Shown: positions 16,739-25,373, numbered from the stretch's first letter. The stretch: DNA of 64,000 nucleotides from Bradyrhizobium sp. NP1 (GCF_030378205.1 NZ_CP127385.1:2024001-2088000), one strand, 5' to 3'. Notes: generated by a model from the sequence alone, not told the origin. A program made the numbers and translations.

Positions 16739-17719
16739 GTGGCGGAGCGCTTGCGGATCGGCACGCGCAAGAGCGCGATGGCATTGGCGCAGACCGGCGA
16801 AATCGCGCGGCGGCTGGTTGCGGCCGTGCCCGGCATCGACGTCGAGATCGTCAAGTTCGAAACCACCGGCGATATCGACCAGACCGGCAAGCTCTTGGCG
16901 CATGGCGGCAAGGGCGGCGCGTTCGTGGCGCAGATCCGCGAAGCGGTGCTCGCCGGCAGGCTCGAGGCGGCGATGCATTCGTTGAAGGACATGCCAGGCA
17001 ACGAGGACACGCCGGGCCTCGTGATCGGCGCGACGCTGTCGCGAGATCCGCCCGGTGACGTCTTGGTGCTGCGGCCCGGGCTGTCGCTCGACGAGTTCAG
17101 GCGCGCCAAGGGCAGGGGGTTCAAGGTCGGCACCAACGCGGTGCGGCGCGCGGCCTATGCGCGTCGGCTGTTTCCGGAGGTCGAGGTCATTCACTATCGC
17201 GGCGCCGCCGACACGCGCGTGCGCAAGCTCGATCATGGCGAGCTGCAGCGGCTCCCCGGCGGCGGCGCCGTGGGGCCTGCGGACGCGCTGATCATGGCGC
17301 GCTCGGGGCTGGAGCGCGTCGGCTTGGCCAGCCGCATCGCCTATGAATTCCCCGCGTCTGAAATGCTGCCCGCGGTCGGCCAGGGTATCGTCGCGGTCGA
17401 ATGCGCTGCGAAGGATTGGCAGGCGCGCAAGACCTTGTCGCTGATCGACGATCCCGACGCGCACGCCTGCGGCGACGCCGAGCGCGAGGTGCTGTGGGTG
17501 CTCAACGGCCACTGCAATTCGCCGGTCGCGGGATTTGCCCGCATCGAGGGCGGCGAGATGTCGCTGACAGCTTCGGTGCTGGATGAGGCAGGCCAACGCT
17601 TCATCGAGGCGTCGCGAACGGGCCCGGCGAGCCGGCCACGCGAGCTCGGCCGCGCGGTCGGGATGGAGCTGCTCGCCAGGGGCGCAGCCGAGATCATCGA
17701 GCGCACGCGGCCCGTCTAA
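16739..17719 (+). CDS. hemC: Porphobilinogen deaminase (hydroxymethylbilane synthase), divergent
   Basis: A 326-residue HemC homologue. Landmarks are [13 protein letters not shown] at the start, MHSLKDMP with the catalytic Asp at residue 84, [36 protein letters not shown], and the dipyrromethane-cofactor cysteine C259 in [11 protein letters not shown]. Several positions diverge from the usual consensus, notably [11 protein letters not shown] in place of GGKGLFxKE. I chose the GTG at 16739 with GGAG 9 bases upstream; an in-frame ATG at 16712 overlaps the GMC gene. It makes the linear tetrapyrrole in heme and cobalamin synthesis. The stop overlaps the hemE stop from the other strand. It may be a second copy. 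Confidence 0.88.
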   Translation: MAERLRIGTRKSAMALAQTGEIARRLVAAVPGIDVEIVKFETTGDIDQTGKLLAHGGKGGAFVAQIREAVLAGRLEAAMHSLKDMPGNEDTPGLVIGATLSRDPPGDVLVLRPGLSLDEFRRAKGRGFKVGTNAVRRAAYARRLFPEVEVIHYRGAADTRVRKLDHGELQRLPGGGAVGPADALIMARSGLERVGLASRIAYEFPASEMLPAVGQGIVAVECAAKDWQARKTLSLIDDPDAHACGDAEREVLWVLNGHCNSPVAGFARIEGGEMSLTASVLDEAGQRFIEASRTGPASRPRELGRAVGMELLARGAAEIIERTRPV

Positions 17720-18765
17720 TCACCTTTGAAGCTTCTGACACGCGCGATCATCCGCTCAACATGGGCGATCGGGGTTTCCGGCAGGATGCCGTGACCGAGA
17801 TTGAAGATCAGCCGGCCGTGTCCGTAGTCAGCCAGCACGTCGTCGACGGCGCGCTCGAGCGCGGCGCCGCCCGCAATCAGCGCCAGCGGATCGAGATTGC
17901 CTTGTACGGCGACCTTGCTCTGCACGCGCTCGCGGATCAGCGACGGCTCGGCCGACCAGTCGATGCTGACGGCATCGACGCCGGTCGCCTCGACATAGCC
18001 GGGCAGCAGCGCGCCGGCGCCGCGGGGAAAGCCGATGATCTTCGCGCCCGCGACCTGCTTCCGCACCCCGGCCACGATGCGCCGGGTCGGCTCGACCGAC
18101 CAGCGCGCGAATTCGCGTGGGGTCAGCACGCCGGCCCAGGTGTCGAAGATCTGCAAGACGTCCGCGCCCGCCTTCAACTGGCGCACCAGGTATTCAATGG
18201 AATTGTCGACCAGCGCATCGATGATTGCTTGGAACGACTCAGGATGCCGATACGCCATGATCCGTGCCGGCGCCTGGTCCGGTGTACCCTGTCCGGCGAC
18301 CATGTAGGTCGCGACCGTCCATGGCGCCCCGCAGAAGCCGATCAGCGCGGTCCCGGGATCGAGCACATGGCGGACGCGGGACAGCGCCTCGAACACTGGC
18401 TCGAGCTTCGCAAAATCGGCGCGTGCGGCGAGCGTGGCCACTTTGTCCGGCGTATCCAAGGGATCGAGCCGCGGGCCTTCGCCAGCCTCGAAACGCACCG
18501 CGCGTCCAAGCGCGTAGGGGATCACCAGGATGTCGGAGAAGATGATCGCGGCGTCGAAATTGAAACGACGGATCGGTTGCAGCGTTACCTCGGCGGCAAG
18601 CTCCGGCGAAAAGCAGAGGTCGAGAAAGCCGCCGGCCCTGGCGCGCACCTCGCGGTACTCCGGCAGATAGCGGCCGGCCTGCCGCATCATCCAGATCGGC
18701 GGCGGCGCTTGCCTGTGGCCAGCGAGCACGTCGAGGAAGGGTTTTGTCGTGGATGTCTGGGTCAC
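17716..18765 (-). CDS. hemE: Uroporphyrinogen decarboxylase
   Basis: A 349-residue cytoplasmic enzyme that decarboxylates uroporphyrinogen III to coproporphyrinogen III. Key residues are all present: R28 and R32 in [13 protein letters not shown]78 in FSDIL, the Tyr in [10 protein letters not shown], and the His in NLGHGILP. The length is normal for the family. It is convergent with the hemC-like gene and the two stop codons overlap (TAG and TAA on opposite strands). In many alphaproteobacteria hemE sits instead near rho and the chromosome origin, so the location next to a divergent hemC is unusual. Confidence 0.95.
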   Translation of the reverse strand: MTQTSTTKPFLDVLAGHRQAPPPIWMMRQAGRYLPEYREVRARAGGFLDLCFSPELAAEVTLQPIRRFNFDAAIIFSDILVIPYALGRAVRFEAGEGPRLDPLDTPDKVATLAARADFAKLEPVFEALSRVRHVLDPGTALIGFCGAPWTVATYMVAGQGTPDQAPARIMAYRHPESFQAIIDALVDNSIEYLVRQLKAGADVLQIFDTWAGVLTPREFARWSVEPTRRIVAGVRKQVAGAKIIGFPRGAGALLPGYVEATGVDAVSIDWSAEPSLIRERVQSKVAVQGNLDPLALIAGGAALERAVDDVLADYGHGRLIFNLGHGILPETPIAHVERMIARVRSFKGD

Positions 18766-18828
18766 GCGCAGATCCTGGAACTCGAGACGATGCGCCCTGA
18801 TACACCGTCACCGAGGCCGAGCGAAGGG

Positions 18829-18854
18829 GGAACCGAGCCCGGTTCCGCGGCGTT
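18829..18854 (+). promoter_or_regulatory. EcfG-type general-stress promoter
   Basis: GGAAC (18829-18833), 17 bases, CGTT (18851-18854) match the EcfG consensus of rhizobia exactly. It ends 20 bases before the ATG of the small protein at 18875. This predicts PhyR/EcfG-dependent induction under osmotic, oxidative or stationary-phase stress. Confidence 0.75.
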
Positions 18855-18856
18855 AG

Positions 18857-19123
<267 letters not shown>

Positions 19124-19155
19124 GCGCATGACGCATGCTGACCCGGAGTTCAATC

Positions 19156-19272
19156 ATGCTGCGAACGATTCCCCGCGCCAGCGGCGGCTCGAAGCATGTC
19201 ACGCCGGTCGTGTGGTGCTTGATCGTGGCGGTGGCGGTCGCCGTCTTCGTCTGGCTCGTGATGAGCCGGTAG
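19156..19272 (+). CDS. Single-pass membrane miniprotein (38 aa)
   Basis: A short gene with GGAG 7 bases upstream of its ATG. The product has a basic N-terminus (LRTIPRASGGSKH) and one hydrophobic helix at about residues 16-36, rich in Val/Ala with two Trp, ending MSR. The topology predicts N-in, with the tail in or near the periplasm. An in-frame ATG at 19135 would add seven residues. It lies 32 bases after the stress-promoter gene and could be the second cistron of that transcript. No family is recognised. Confidence 0.5.
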   Translation: MLRTIPRASGGSKHVTPVVWCLIVAVAVAVFVWLVMSR

Positions 19273-19303
19273 CCGCCTCGGTTGCAGGCGCAAAGCGTGC
19301 GGC

Positions 19304-19516
19304 CTAATAGTGCGGCGGCCGCTCGCTGGGTGGCCGCGCATTCGCCTCGGCTTCGCTCAAGCGCTCGCTCACGGCGGCGATCTGGCGCTTGAGCGCGTCG
19401 ATCTGCTGCCATTGCTCGGTGATCGTCTGGTTCAGCGTCTCGATGGTGTCGTCCTGATACATCAGGCGGCTTTCCAGTGCGTCGATCCGCTCGCTCAAAT
19501 GCTTCACCTCACTCAT
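19304..19516 (-). CDS. slyX: SlyX family protein
   Basis: A 70-residue coiled-coil protein. It begins MSEVKHLSERIDALESRLMYQDDTI and ends PPSERPPHY, where the PPHY-type tail is the SlyX hallmark. Residues 5-56 show heptad-like spacing. The function of SlyX is not established. Its start overlaps the end of trhO by 8 bases, so it is the second gene of that minus-strand operon and is probably translationally coupled to it. Confidence 0.92.
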   Translation of the reverse strand: MSEVKHLSERIDALESRLMYQDDTIETLNQTITEQWQQIDALKRQIAAVSERLSEAEANARPPSERPPHY

Positions 19517-20261
19517 GCGCTTTCTGTCCCTTGTCGCGCTCGCGCAGGCCGTGGCCGAGCGCGACGCGCTCGTCGAACACGAAGCATTCGCCGCGGAAGC
19601 TGCTTTGCTGCTCCGGCATCTCCTCCAGATATTTCAGGATGCCACCCTTGAGGTGATAGACCTCGGCAAAGCCGCGCGCGAGCAGATGCGCACTCGCCTT
19701 CTCGCAGCGGATGCCGCCGGTGCAGAACATCGCGATCCGGCGATGCCTTGCGGGGTCGAGATGGCGCGCGGCAAAATCCTTGAATTCGCCAAAACTCTTC
19801 AGCCCCGGATCGACCGCGCCCTCGAAGGTGCCCATCGCCACCTCGAAGGCGTTGCGGGTGTCGATGACCAGCGTGTCGGGCGATGCGATCAGTGCATTCC
19901 ACTTGGCCGGCGCGACATAGGTGCCGACCCGTCGGGCCGGATCGGCTGCCGCATCGCCGAGCGTCACGATCTCCTTCTTCAGCCGCACCTTGAACCGCTG
20001 GAAAGGCATCCCGGCGCTTTGCGAAAACTTCAGCTCGAGATTGTCGAGCCGGCCCGCGAAGAGGGCACCATGGCGCAACTCCGCGACCCAGGCGTCGATC
20101 GCGTCAGGCTCGCCTGCGACCGTGCCGTTGATGCCTTCGGCGGCGAGCAGCACGCTGCCCTTCAGCCCGAGCCGGGCGCCGACCGTGCGCAGGGGCTCGC
20201 GCAGCGCGCGAAAATCGTCAAGCACGGCGAACTGATAGAAAGCGGCGACCTTGCAGGGCAT
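19509..20261 (-). CDS. trhO: tRNA uridine(34) hydroxylase (rhodanese-domain TrhO)
   Basis: A 250-residue protein with an N-terminal acylphosphatase-like domain (residues 1-95, GLKGSVLLAAEGINGTVAG) and a rhodanese domain. The active loop is MFCTGGIRCEKAS, with the conserved cysteines C180 and C186. Members of the TrhO/YceA family hydroxylate U34 of certain tRNAs on the way to 5-carboxymethoxyuridine or related modifications. The length and motif order fit well. It is divergent from ggt, with a perfect palindrome (20298-20311) 37 bases upstream of its start. Confidence 0.93.
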   Translation of the reverse strand: MPCKVAAFYQFAVLDDFRALREPLRTVGARLGLKGSVLLAAEGINGTVAGEPDAIDAWVAELRHGALFAGRLDNLELKFSQSAGMPFQRFKVRLKKEIVTLGDAAADPARRVGTYVAPAKWNALIASPDTLVIDTRNAFEVAMGTFEGAVDPGLKSFGEFKDFAARHLDPARHRRIAMFCTGGIRCEKASAHLLARGFAEVYHLKGGILKYLEEMPEQQSSFRGECFVFDERVALGHGLRERDKGQKAHE

Positions 20262-20297
20262 GGCCCGCTCTTTATCAGGGGGGAGGCGTGCGGAAAA

Positions 20298-20311
20298 GCT
20301 GGTATACCAGC
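20298..20311. promoter_or_regulatory. Perfect 14-bp palindrome resembling a GntR/FCD operator
   Basis: GCTGGTATACCAGC is fully self-complementary and contains TGGTATACCA, the core seen in operators of several GntR-family (FCD-type) regulators. It sits between divergent trhO (start 20261) and ggt (start 20434). No GntR gene is in this window, so the binder would be encoded elsewhere. Confidence 0.5.
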
Positions 20312-20391
20312 CATTGCCCTCTGCGGCATGAATATGTCATGTAGCAGCGCCCGTCTTGGCAGACGTGCGGGCACCAAAAGGCCCGACAAGA

Positions 20392-20436
20392 AGAGCACTT
20401 GGTAAGAGAGCACTTGGTAAAAGAGCGATTGGCATG
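20392..20436 (+). repeat. Three tandem 15-base units ending at the ggt start codon
   Basis: Units AGAGCACTTGGTAAG (20392-20406), AGAGCACTTGGTAAA (20407-20421) and a degenerate AGAGCGATTGGCATG (20422-20436) follow one another. The third unit contains the ATG at 20434. If translation began upstream at 20356 the array would encode repeated R-A-L/I-G-K/M units. Slippage could change the leader length in steps of five codons. Confidence 0.75.
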
Positions 20437-22020
20437 AGGAACTTCCATCTCGCCGGCCGGTCCACGGTCCACACCCAGAACGGCATGATTGCCACCTCGC
20501 ACCCGCTTGCGGCGCTTGCCGGGGTCGAGGTGCTGAAAGCCGGCGGCACCGCTGCGGACGCGGCGATCGCGGCCTCGGCGCTGCTGGCGGTGATCGAGCC
20601 GCAATCGACCGGGATCGGCGGCGACTGCTTCGCGCTGGTCCAGCCGCGGGGCGAGGGCAAGATCACCGCCTATAACGGCTCGGGCCGGGCCCCGATGGCG
20701 GCCAGGGCGGAATGGTATCTCGAGCGCAAGATCCACTCCGTGCCGCTGACTTCTGCGCACGCGGTCTCGATCCCCGGCGCGATCGACGCCTGGGACACCA
20801 TCCTGCGCGATCACGGCAAGTTCGGGCTCGACATGCTGCTGCAGCCCGCGATCAGGGCGGCGGAAGAAGGCTATGTCGTGGCGCCGCGCATCGCCTTCGA
20901 CTGGAAGAACCAGTTCGAGAAGCTCAAGAAGGGCGTCAACACCGACCGCTACCTGCTGCCGCATGGCAAGCCTGCGGCGGCCGGCGACGTGATCCGCCAG
21001 CCGGAGCTGGCGCAGACGCTACGCGCCATCGCCAAGGGCGGCCGCGACGCATTCTATAGCGGGCCGATCGCGGAAGACATGGTCGAGACGCTGCGCAGCA
21101 TCGGCGGCCTGCACACGCTTGAGGATTTTGCCGCGCATACGACCGAGGTCACCGCGCCGATCGGCACCATCTACAAGGGCTGCGACGTCTGGCAGTGCCC
21201 GCCGAACGGTCCGGGCATCACCATGCTGGTGATGCTCAACATTCTGTCGCGCTACGACCTCACCAAATTCGATCCGCTCAGCATCGAGCGTTTCCATCTC
21301 GAGGCGGAAGCCGCGCGCATCGCCTACATGATGCGCGAGGAGCATGTCGGCGATCCCGCCCACATGAAGATCGAGGTGGCAAAAATCCTCGCGAAGGAAT
21401 TCGCCGACGAGCACATCAGCCAGATCCGGATGGATCGGCTGCTCAATCTGCCCAATGTGGCGCCGCCGATGAACCCGTCGACGGTGTACATCACCGTGGT
21501 CGACAAGGACCGCAACGTCTGCTCGTTCATCAACTCGATCGCGCACGCCTTCGGCGCGGCGATCGTCTCCAACAAGACCGGCATCCTGTTGCAGAACCGC
21601 GCCGGCGGCTTCCGCATCCAGCCCGGTCATCCCAACTGCATCGGCCCGGGCAAGCGGCCGCTGCACACCATCATTCCTGCGCTCGCGACCAAGGGCGGCC
21701 GCGCCATCCTGTCGTTCGGGGTGATGGGCGGGCAGTACCAGCCGGTCGGCCAGACCCACGTCCTGACCAATATCCTCGACTATGGCTGCGACGTGCAGGA
21801 AGCGATCGATATGCCGCGCGGCCTGCACTATGAGGGCGTCTACCAGCTCGAGGACGGCGTGCCGGCGGCGACCGTCGAGGGCCTGAAGAAGCTTGGTCAC
21901 AAGACCACGAACCTGGTCTCGCCGCTCGGCGGCGGCCAGGCGATCTGGATCGACTGGGACAAGGGCACGCTGACCGGCGGATCCGATCCTCGCAAGGACG
22001 GCTGCGCGCTCGGTTACTGA
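20434..22020 (+). CDS. ggt: Gamma-glutamyltransferase family protein
   Basis: A protein of about 528 residues of the Ntn-hydrolase gamma-glutamyltranspeptidase family. The N-terminal block is MIATSHPLAALAGVEVLKAGGTAADAAIAA. The autoprocessing nucleophile is the Thr of PSTVYITVVD, where classical enzymes read TTHxSVVD; the second Thr and the His are thus Val and Tyr. The downstream GKRPLHTIIPAL is typical. No signal peptide is visible, so this is the cytoplasmic type and may act on a gamma-glutamyl compound other than glutathione, or on a cephalosporin-like amide. Start choice is uncertain: ATG 20434 matches relatives, while 20356 would include the 15-base repeats. Confidence 0.88.
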   Translation: MRNFHLAGRSTVHTQNGMIATSHPLAALAGVEVLKAGGTAADAAIAASALLAVIEPQSTGIGGDCFALVQPRGEGKITAYNGSGRAPMAARAEWYLERKIHSVPLTSAHAVSIPGAIDAWDTILRDHGKFGLDMLLQPAIRAAEEGYVVAPRIAFDWKNQFEKLKKGVNTDRYLLPHGKPAAAGDVIRQPELAQTLRAIAKGGRDAFYSGPIAEDMVETLRSIGGLHTLEDFAAHTTEVTAPIGTIYKGCDVWQCPPNGPGITMLVMLNILSRYDLTKFDPLSIERFHLEAEAARIAYMMREEHVGDPAHMKIEVAKILAKEFADEHISQIRMDRLLNLPNVAPPMNPSTVYITVVDKDRNVCSFINSIAHAFGAAIVSNKTGILLQNRAGGFRIQPGHPNCIGPGKRPLHTIIPALATKGGRAILSFGVMGGQYQPVGQTHVLTNILDYGCDVQEAIDMPRGLHYEGVYQLEDGVPAATVEGLKKLGHKTTNLVSPLGGGQAIWIDWDKGTLTGGSDPRKDGCALGY

Positions 22021-22101
22021 GCGCTCCGCCTTCGCGGCAGCTTTCCTGATCGAGCGCGCTGCGCTAAACACCTGTTTCGTCTCAACAGGAAAAGGTGGCC
22101 G

Positions 22102-22545
22102 ATGCTGCGTGCAAGTCTTTCGTTTCTGTCGGCGATCGCGATGATCGCCGTGATCCTGTCACCCGGCGACGCATCGGCCCAAGGAGCAGCAAAACCCGTG
22201 ACCACCGCTTCGGGACTTCAGATCATCGACACCAAGGTCGGCACCGGCGCCTCGCCCAAGCCCGGGCAGATCTGCGTGATGCACTATACCGGCTGGCTCT
22301 ACGAGAACGGCCAGAAGGGCAAGAAATTCGACTCGTCGGTCGATCGCAACGAGCCGTTCGAATTCCCGATCGGTCAGCGCAAGGTGATCGCCGGCTGGGA
22401 CGAGGGCGTCACCAGCATGAAGGTCGGCGGCAAGCGCACGCTGATCATTCCGCCCGCGCTCGGCTATGGCGCGCGCGGCGCGGGCGGCGTGATTCCGCCC
22501 AACGCCACGCTGATGTTCGATGTCGAGCTCCTGGCGGTGAAGTAG
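22102..22545 (+). CDS. FKBP-type peptidyl-prolyl cis-trans isomerase, exported
   Basis: A 147-residue protein. Residues 1-26 form a Sec signal peptide ending in DASAQG. The single FKBP domain shows the family blocks VMHYTGWL, GKKFDSSVDRNEPFEFPIG, VIAGWDEGVTSMKVGGKR and LGYGARGAGGVIPPNATLMFDVELL. It should catalyse proline isomerisation during folding of periplasmic proteins. It follows ggt by 81 bases and is followed by a strong hairpin. Confidence 0.94.
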   Translation: MLRASLSFLSAIAMIAVILSPGDASAQGAAKPVTTASGLQIIDTKVGTGASPKPGQICVMHYTGWLYENGQKGKKFDSSVDRNEPFEFPIGQRKVIAGWDEGVTSMKVGGKRTLIIPPALGYGARGAGGVIPPNATLMFDVELLAVK

Positions 22546-22592
22546 CGTTTCTTGGCGTCGCGACCACCGATCTACCACCGCAATCAAAATGA

Positions 22593-22620
22593 AGAGGACC
22601 GGCCTTTCGGCCGGTCCTCT
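22593..22620. terminator. Hairpin terminator shared by the FKBP and CsbD genes
   Basis: A 12-bp perfect stem (AGAGGACCGGCC / GGCCGGTCCTCT) with a TTTC loop lies between convergent genes. The minus-strand side continues into TCATTTTG; the plus side lacks a T run, so termination may be better on the minus strand. Confidence 0.75.
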
Positions 22621-22644
22621 CGTTAACGCAGATCGAGCACTGTC

Positions 22645-22863
22645 TTAGTCGGCTGCCTTCTTGGCCGCTCCGGCAGCGCGGTCGATCGCTTCCTTGGTGG
22701 CTTCCTTGGCGTCGCCCATCGCCTTCTGGCCCTTGCCTTTCACTTCCTGCATGGCGCCTTCGCCCTGCAGGCGCTCGGACCCGGTGGCTTCGCCCACGCC
22801 CTGCTTGGCCTTGCCGATTGCTTCGTTGGCGGTGCCCTTGATCTTGTCGGTCGTGCTACCCAT
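22645..22863 (-). CDS. CsbD-family stress protein
   Basis: A 72-residue, highly charged, Ala/Lys/Gly-rich protein beginning [21 protein letters not shown], the classic CsbD pattern of repeated GxAKxxxGxxT units. I chose the ATG at 22863 with AAGGAG 7 bases upstream; a longer frame to 22923 lacks such a site. CsbD proteins are general-stress proteins of unknown mechanism and largely disordered. A near match to the EcfG promoter consensus lies upstream on the same strand, which fits stress control. Confidence 0.92.
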   Translation of the reverse strand: MGSTTDKIKGTANEAIGKAKQGVGEATGSERLQGEGAMQEVKGKGQKAMGDAKEATKEAIDRAAGAAKKAAD

Positions 22864-22893
22864 TACATGCTCCTTATTCGCGGTTGCCGGGAC

Positions 22894-22918
22894 AACCGGG
22901 GAGGCATGAAGAAGTTCC
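22894..22918 (-). promoter_or_regulatory. EcfG-like promoter of csbD (one mismatch)
   Basis: On the minus strand GGAAC (22918-22914) is followed after 16 bases by GGTT (22897-22894), against CGTT in the consensus. It ends 31 bases before the csbD ATG. The function of the gene supports the assignment; the mismatch lowers confidence. Confidence 0.45.
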
Positions 22919-22990
22919 TCCAAACATGCTGGTTTGCGCGCGGCGGTTTCGCTACTGTTCCCCGCGATCCGGTTTCATCAGGACAGCACG

Positions 22991-23506
22991 ATGTCAGGTT
23001 CCCACGACCACACCCACTCGCATGATCATACTCACGATCACGACCGCTGGAAGCACGACGGCGTGCGCGTCATTCCCGGCCACCAGCTCGATCCCAACGT
23101 GCCCTCGACGCCGGGCATGGACCGCAAGGCCGCGATCAACTTCGCCCGCGTCGGCGCGCAGAAACTGTGGGCGGGCACCGTCACCATCAAGCCCGACGCC
23201 AAGACCGGCGCGCATCATCACGGCCATCTCGAAAGCATCATCTATGTCGTGAAGGGCAAGGCGCGGATGCGCTGGGGCGAGCGCCTGCAGTTCACCGCCG
23301 AGGCCGGCCCCGGCGATTTCATCTTCGTGCCGCCTTACGTGCCGCACCAGGAGATCAATGCGAGCCCGGATGAAGTCCTGGAATGCGTGCTGGTGCGCTC
23401 GGACGGCGAGGCCGTCGCCATCAACCTCGACATCGAGCCGGTGGAGAAGCCGGAGACGGTGCTGTGGGTCGATCCCGTGCACCGCGATCCCGCGGAGAAG
23501 AAGTGA
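22991..23506 (+). CDS. Cupin-domain protein with a histidine-rich N-terminus
   Basis: A 171-residue protein. Residues 5-20 are a His/Asp repeat (HDHTHSHDHTHDHD), likely a metal-binding tail. Residues about 60-140 form a single cupin with the metal motif AHHHGHLESIIYVVKGKARMRWG and the second motif PGDFIFVPPYVPHQEIN. I chose the ATG at 22991; the upstream in-frame extension to 22934 looks non-coding. Possible roles are a small dioxygenase, isomerase or metal-buffering protein. It shares an upstream region with csbD on the other strand. No substrate can be inferred. Confidence 0.87.
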   Translation: MSGSHDHTHSHDHTHDHDRWKHDGVRVIPGHQLDPNVPSTPGMDRKAAINFARVGAQKLWAGTVTIKPDAKTGAHHHGHLESIIYVVKGKARMRWGERLQFTAEAGPGDFIFVPPYVPHQEINASPDEVLECVLVRSDGEAVAINLDIEPVEKPETVLWVDPVHRDPAEKK

Positions 23507-23650
23507 CGGAGTGGCGTAGCCACGAAGTCATTCCCCACGCAAGCGCGTAGCGCTTGTCGCTCGCCCGACGCGGGAACGTCGAACCCGGATCTCGCCCACT
23601 CATTGGAGATTCCGGGGCCGCGCGCAAAGCGCGCGTCCCGGAATGACACC
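23507..23650. repeat. Intergenic palindromic repeat (REP-like, GATTCCGGGGCCGCG...GGAATGAC type)
   Basis: The stretch between the cupin and amidohydrolase genes consists of short inverted repeats: AAGCGCGTAGCGCTT, and a long hairpin from GATTCCGGGG to CCCGGAATGAC around CGCGCGCAAAGCGCGCG. This is the pattern of abundant rhizobial intergenic elements, usually fragments of regions flanking genes. No coding is seen. Confidence 0.65.
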
Positions 23651-23653
23651 GAA

Positions 23654-25180
23654 TTACGCGAACACCGCGTGGTCGATCTTGCCGTTCGGCACGACGTAGC
23701 CGTAGCGCATGTTGGATGGCTCCGGCCCAAGCTTCTCGTACTCCGCCTTCATCAGCGCGAAGCGGTCGCCCTTGAATTCCTGCATCGCGCGCTTGGGCTG
23801 GATGTCGTAGAGCCTCGCATTGTTGCTGCCGAAGATGGCGGTCTTCACCGGCCCGTCGGCAGGGCCGAGCGGCGCGTAACCGAACTTCTTCTGCATCTCC
23901 TCGGGAATCTCGAGCCGGCGCAGGCCCTCGATCTGCCATTGCGGCGCGCCGGTCCACAGCGCGTCGGTGCCCCAGCAGACGTGGTCGACGCCGAGCCCCT
24001 TGATCAGCGTGCCCATCAGGGCCGCGCAGACATTCGGTTCGGCGACGAGTGTTGTCGCGAACAATTGCCCGACGTCGCCATAGACGTTGTTCACGCCATA
24101 CTGCGCCGGGATGTCGGCGAGGTCGCTGGTCCAGGCGATGCGGCCGGTGCGGTTGAATTCGGCCAGCGCCACCTTCGGGTCGCCGCCGACGTGGCGATAG
24201 GCGGAGTGATAGATCACGAAGTTGAGCTGCGGCCAGTCCTTGGCGGCCTGCCCGACATCGGCGACGTCGGCAAAGCCGCGCAGGTTCGGATACTGCTTCT
24301 CGATTCCCGGCGGGAACAGCCCTTTGTGCACGCAGACATTCTTGATGCCCGCCTTCACCATCTTCTCATAGCCCTTGTAGGCGACCTTCTCGTCGTCCAA
24401 TCGCCAGGGATAGCGGCTGATGTCCTTGTGGGTGTTGTCGCCGATCGTGTAGCCCTTGCAGGATTCCGGCTTCAAGGCGAGACCGGCGTCGAGCTTGTCG
24501 AGCCAGCCGGGCTGGCCCGGCGTGAAGATCATGTGGCAGAACACGCGCCGCGATCCCGCCTCGTCGTTGATCTTCTTGCGCGCGTCGGCCATCTGCTCGT
24601 TGGTCAGGAACCAGTCCTGCTCGATGTCGGAGGGCGCCGACGAGATCAGCGAGATCTTGGTGTCGGAATCGAGAAACATCTCCTTCTTGTAGTTGTTGAA
24701 CTTGAGATCATCGATGGTCTGCTCGTGCTCGGCGAGCTGCTTGTTCCAGCCGGCCTTGCCGACCGCGTTGCGCATGTCGACGAAGGTGGTGATGCGGGTG
24801 TCGTCGCGCAGGAAGTGCGTGTGCATGTCCATGATGAACTGGTCTTTCAGCGCGTTGGCGCGCTCCTGCGCCATGGCCGGCGTCGCGGCTTCCGCTTTCG
24901 TGACGTCGAACAGCGGACCGTAGACCTCGTTCATCGCCACGAAGGAGGCGGCCATTCCGGCTGCGGTCTGGAAGAAGCCGCGGCGATTGAGGCCCTGCTT
25001 GGCGCCAAGCTCGTCGGCCATCGCGAGCAGCCGCGCTTCCACCTCGCGCTGCCTTTCGTTCTGCGGATCGGGATAGAATTCGTCGCTGGCGACGATCTGG
25101 GTCGGGATCGGCGTCTGGTACTGGCACAGTTCCGACGGCATCAACGCGGCAAGTTCTTCCGGAGTCAGATTGTTGCTCAT
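23654..25180 (-). CDS. Amidohydrolase (ACMSD/TIM-barrel type) with an internal twin-arginine signal
   Basis: A 508-residue protein. A twin-arginine motif R66-R67 (NRRGFFQTAAGMAASF) follows an unusual 65-residue hydrophilic N-terminal region. The amidohydrolase_2 core starts with the metal motif HTH at H120/H122 (DMHTHFL) and continues through CVHKGLFPPG, VIYHSAYRH, and WGTDALWTG with the catalytic Asp. The family includes decarboxylases and hydrolases of aromatic acids and lactones. I chose the ATG at 25180 (GGGAG upstream). It is divergent from another Tat-signal hydrolase at 25374, so the two may act together outside the cytoplasm. Confidence 0.9.
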   Translation of the reverse strand: MSNNLTPEELAALMPSELCQYQTPIPTQIVASDEFYPDPQNERQREVEARLLAMADELGAKQGLNRRGFFQTAAGMAASFVAMNEVYGPLFDVTKAEAATPAMAQERANALKDQFIMDMHTHFLRDDTRITTFVDMRNAVGKAGWNKQLAEHEQTIDDLKFNNYKKEMFLDSDTKISLISSAPSDIEQDWFLTNEQMADARKKINDEAGSRRVFCHMIFTPGQPGWLDKLDAGLALKPESCKGYTIGDNTHKDISRYPWRLDDEKVAYKGYEKMVKAGIKNVCVHKGLFPPGIEKQYPNLRGFADVADVGQAAKDWPQLNFVIYHSAYRHVGGDPKVALAEFNRTGRIAWTSDLADIPAQYGVNNVYGDVGQLFATTLVAEPNVCAALMGTLIKGLGVDHVCWGTDALWTGAPQWQIEGLRRLEIPEEMQKKFGYAPLGPADGPVKTAIFGSNNARLYDIQPKRAMQEFKGDRFALMKAEYEKLGPEPSNMRYGYVVPNGKIDHAVFA

Positions 25181-25373
25181 CAACTCGCTCCCTGCTTCAC
25201 GCCGGATTTATCCGGTCTGGCGTTGCGGAGACTAGACCGCGTCTGGCAAGGTGTCAGCTTCTTCCATCGTTCATCGCGTGATGGTGTTTTAGGCAACTGC
25301 ACCGCACACAAGTTCGGGACGATTGCAAAACTTTCATCATGCGAAAAAAGCGGACACCTTTTGGGGAAACGCC

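Noticed and set aside
14803..17136. A very long open frame on the minus strand opposite the hydrolase, GMC and hemC genes.
   Set aside because: Its product is Arg/Ala/His-rich without any domain and it is antisense to three well-supported genes. High GC makes such frames common.
19156..19272. Considered as a possible toxin peptide of a type I toxin-antitoxin pair because of its small hydrophobic helix.
   Set aside because: No antisense RNA promoter, repeat or known toxin motif was seen. It is kept only as a membrane miniprotein.
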